Shown here one piece after another: positions 63,246 through 64,000 of a DNA stretch of 64,000 bases. Position numbers and translations under genes: made by a program. The notes below the pieces were generated by a model. That model was not told where the DNA came from. It saw only the letters and a list, made by a program, of their open reading frames with translations, and did not search any database. The DNA lies in assembly GCF_019649055.1 (NCBI RefSeq), contig NW_026570332.1, positions 372,001 to 436,000 on the forward strand, in the 5' to 3' direction. The stretch's first letter is position 1. Every line of letters begins with the position of its first letter. The DNA comes from Paramacrobiotus metropolitanus (taxonomy: Eukaryota; Tardigrada; Eutardigrada; Parachela; Macrobiotidae).

Positions 63246-64000
63246 GGTTAGCGTTGAAAAAGACCTAGCACACTGGAAAGCACTCCGCCAAATGTTTCGT
63301 GCACGATAAGGAACCTGTAATCCAGAGATAAAGTGTGCTTTTGGACCACTGATAACGACCGCTGATAGTGTTATCACAGAAATGCAAAATCTTCGAGAAT
63401 CTTTTCAAGGTTAGCATCAACTCAGGTATTCCCTCATGAAAGTCGCATTACACAATTACAAAAATGCTCTGAACAGCGATGTTCTGGAAGATTCCAATCG
63501 GCCGACCTGGGCGGATTCGAACCCTGCTAATTTCTTGTGCGGTCTCAAGTTTCGTACCAAACTGCTGGCGTAGCACGCGGAAGAACGCGATCTCAAAGAA
63601 GAAACGCGGCATTTGTCATTTCGCATACGGCTGAACTTTCTCTGGTAAATGTCAAAATTGAAAAAAGTTTCGTTCCATTGTACTGCTCGGGAAACGCATT
63701 GCTTGGCAAGGAATCCACGACCACAAACCAATGCCAACATTTCGACTGCGCCAGAAATAGCTCAAAGAACTAATGAGAGCAGAAAGACTGAAGGCACAAT
63801 AAAAAGTGAAAATTCCGAATTGGCCATATTCTACTCAATAAATGTGTCCAAACGGTTCTGCATTAGCTTCGTGTTCCATATGGGACACAGAGAGTAAAAA
63901 CACGATTAACGTAATGCATCTAAAAGCGCCAATTATTGCTAGTTGAAAATTCGATGTAATGCTGAAGGAGGCTGCCACTGCTAAGACATACCTGCTTTCA
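63246..64000. other. 5' region of NPEPPS to window edge
   Basis: Directly upstream of the chosen Met the minus frame stays open to an acceptor-like TTACAG at ~63319 (PYRARNIWRSAFQCARSFST). Further up, an ATG-initiated minus frame at 63740 (MLALVCGRGFLAKQCVSRAV) also looks like an organelle-type leader. These may be alternative first exons. Nothing else recognised. Confidence 0.45.

Noticed and set aside
63508-63524. GGTTCGAATCC-like box (minus strand) resembling a tRNA T-arm
   Set aside because: The T-stem does not pair cleanly and no acceptor stem or D-arm can be placed upstream; taken as a chance match.

Overview
This window is animal nuclear DNA. Fourteen protein-coding genes are split by many short introns with GT-AG borders, and nearly all encode conserved animal proteins. 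Compact genes, introns often of 35-400 bp and about 40% GC point to a small invertebrate genome. A tardigrade or another ecdysozoan is my best guess, but the sequence alone does not prove it. I rebuilt the exons by hand from reading frame, splice consensus and family alignment recalled from knowledge. Most exon chains close in phase; exceptions are stated.

Layout: (1) 1-4636 +, a receptor guanylyl cyclase, 5' end outside the window, with degraded metal sites. (2) 4849-5722 -, a coiled-coil protein. (3) 5919-7349, a fold-back/TIR element whose arms are tandem GC-rich hairpins. (4) 7297-9334 -, an unrecognised protein with two copies of a ~90-residue domain; its C-terminus lies in the element's right arm. 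(5) 9921-11463 +, IPPK. (6) 12011-13745 -, METAP2. (7) 14523-22101 +, complete PIKfyve (1849 aa). (8) 22502-23810 -, thymidylate kinase. (9) 24569-28198 +, PARG. (10) 28411-30328 -, CPPED1. (11) 32226-38496 +, an SLC15 peptide transporter. (12) 39639-42738 -, a CHP1-like EF-hand protein. (13) 47995-51984 +, AKT. (14) 53140-56633 -, a RhoGAP protein. (15) 58537-63245 -, puromycin-sensitive aminopeptidase.

From IPPK to the RhoGAP gene, ten genes in a row alternate strand, so every junction is convergent (short, with facing poly(A) signals) or divergent (a possible shared promoter). Several products belong to inositol-lipid/phosphate signalling: IPPK makes InsP6, PIKfyve makes PI(3,5)P2/PI5P, AKT reads PIP3, and CPPED1 is reported in mammals to dephosphorylate AKT at its hydrophobic-motif serine. 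Whether the clustering means anything is unknown.

The least explained parts are the two-repeat gene with the neighbouring fold-back element, the cyclase without its catalytic aspartates, and the 5.2-kb gene-poor stretch at 42739-47994. I found no CRISPR array, bacterial operon, rRNA or convincing tRNA.
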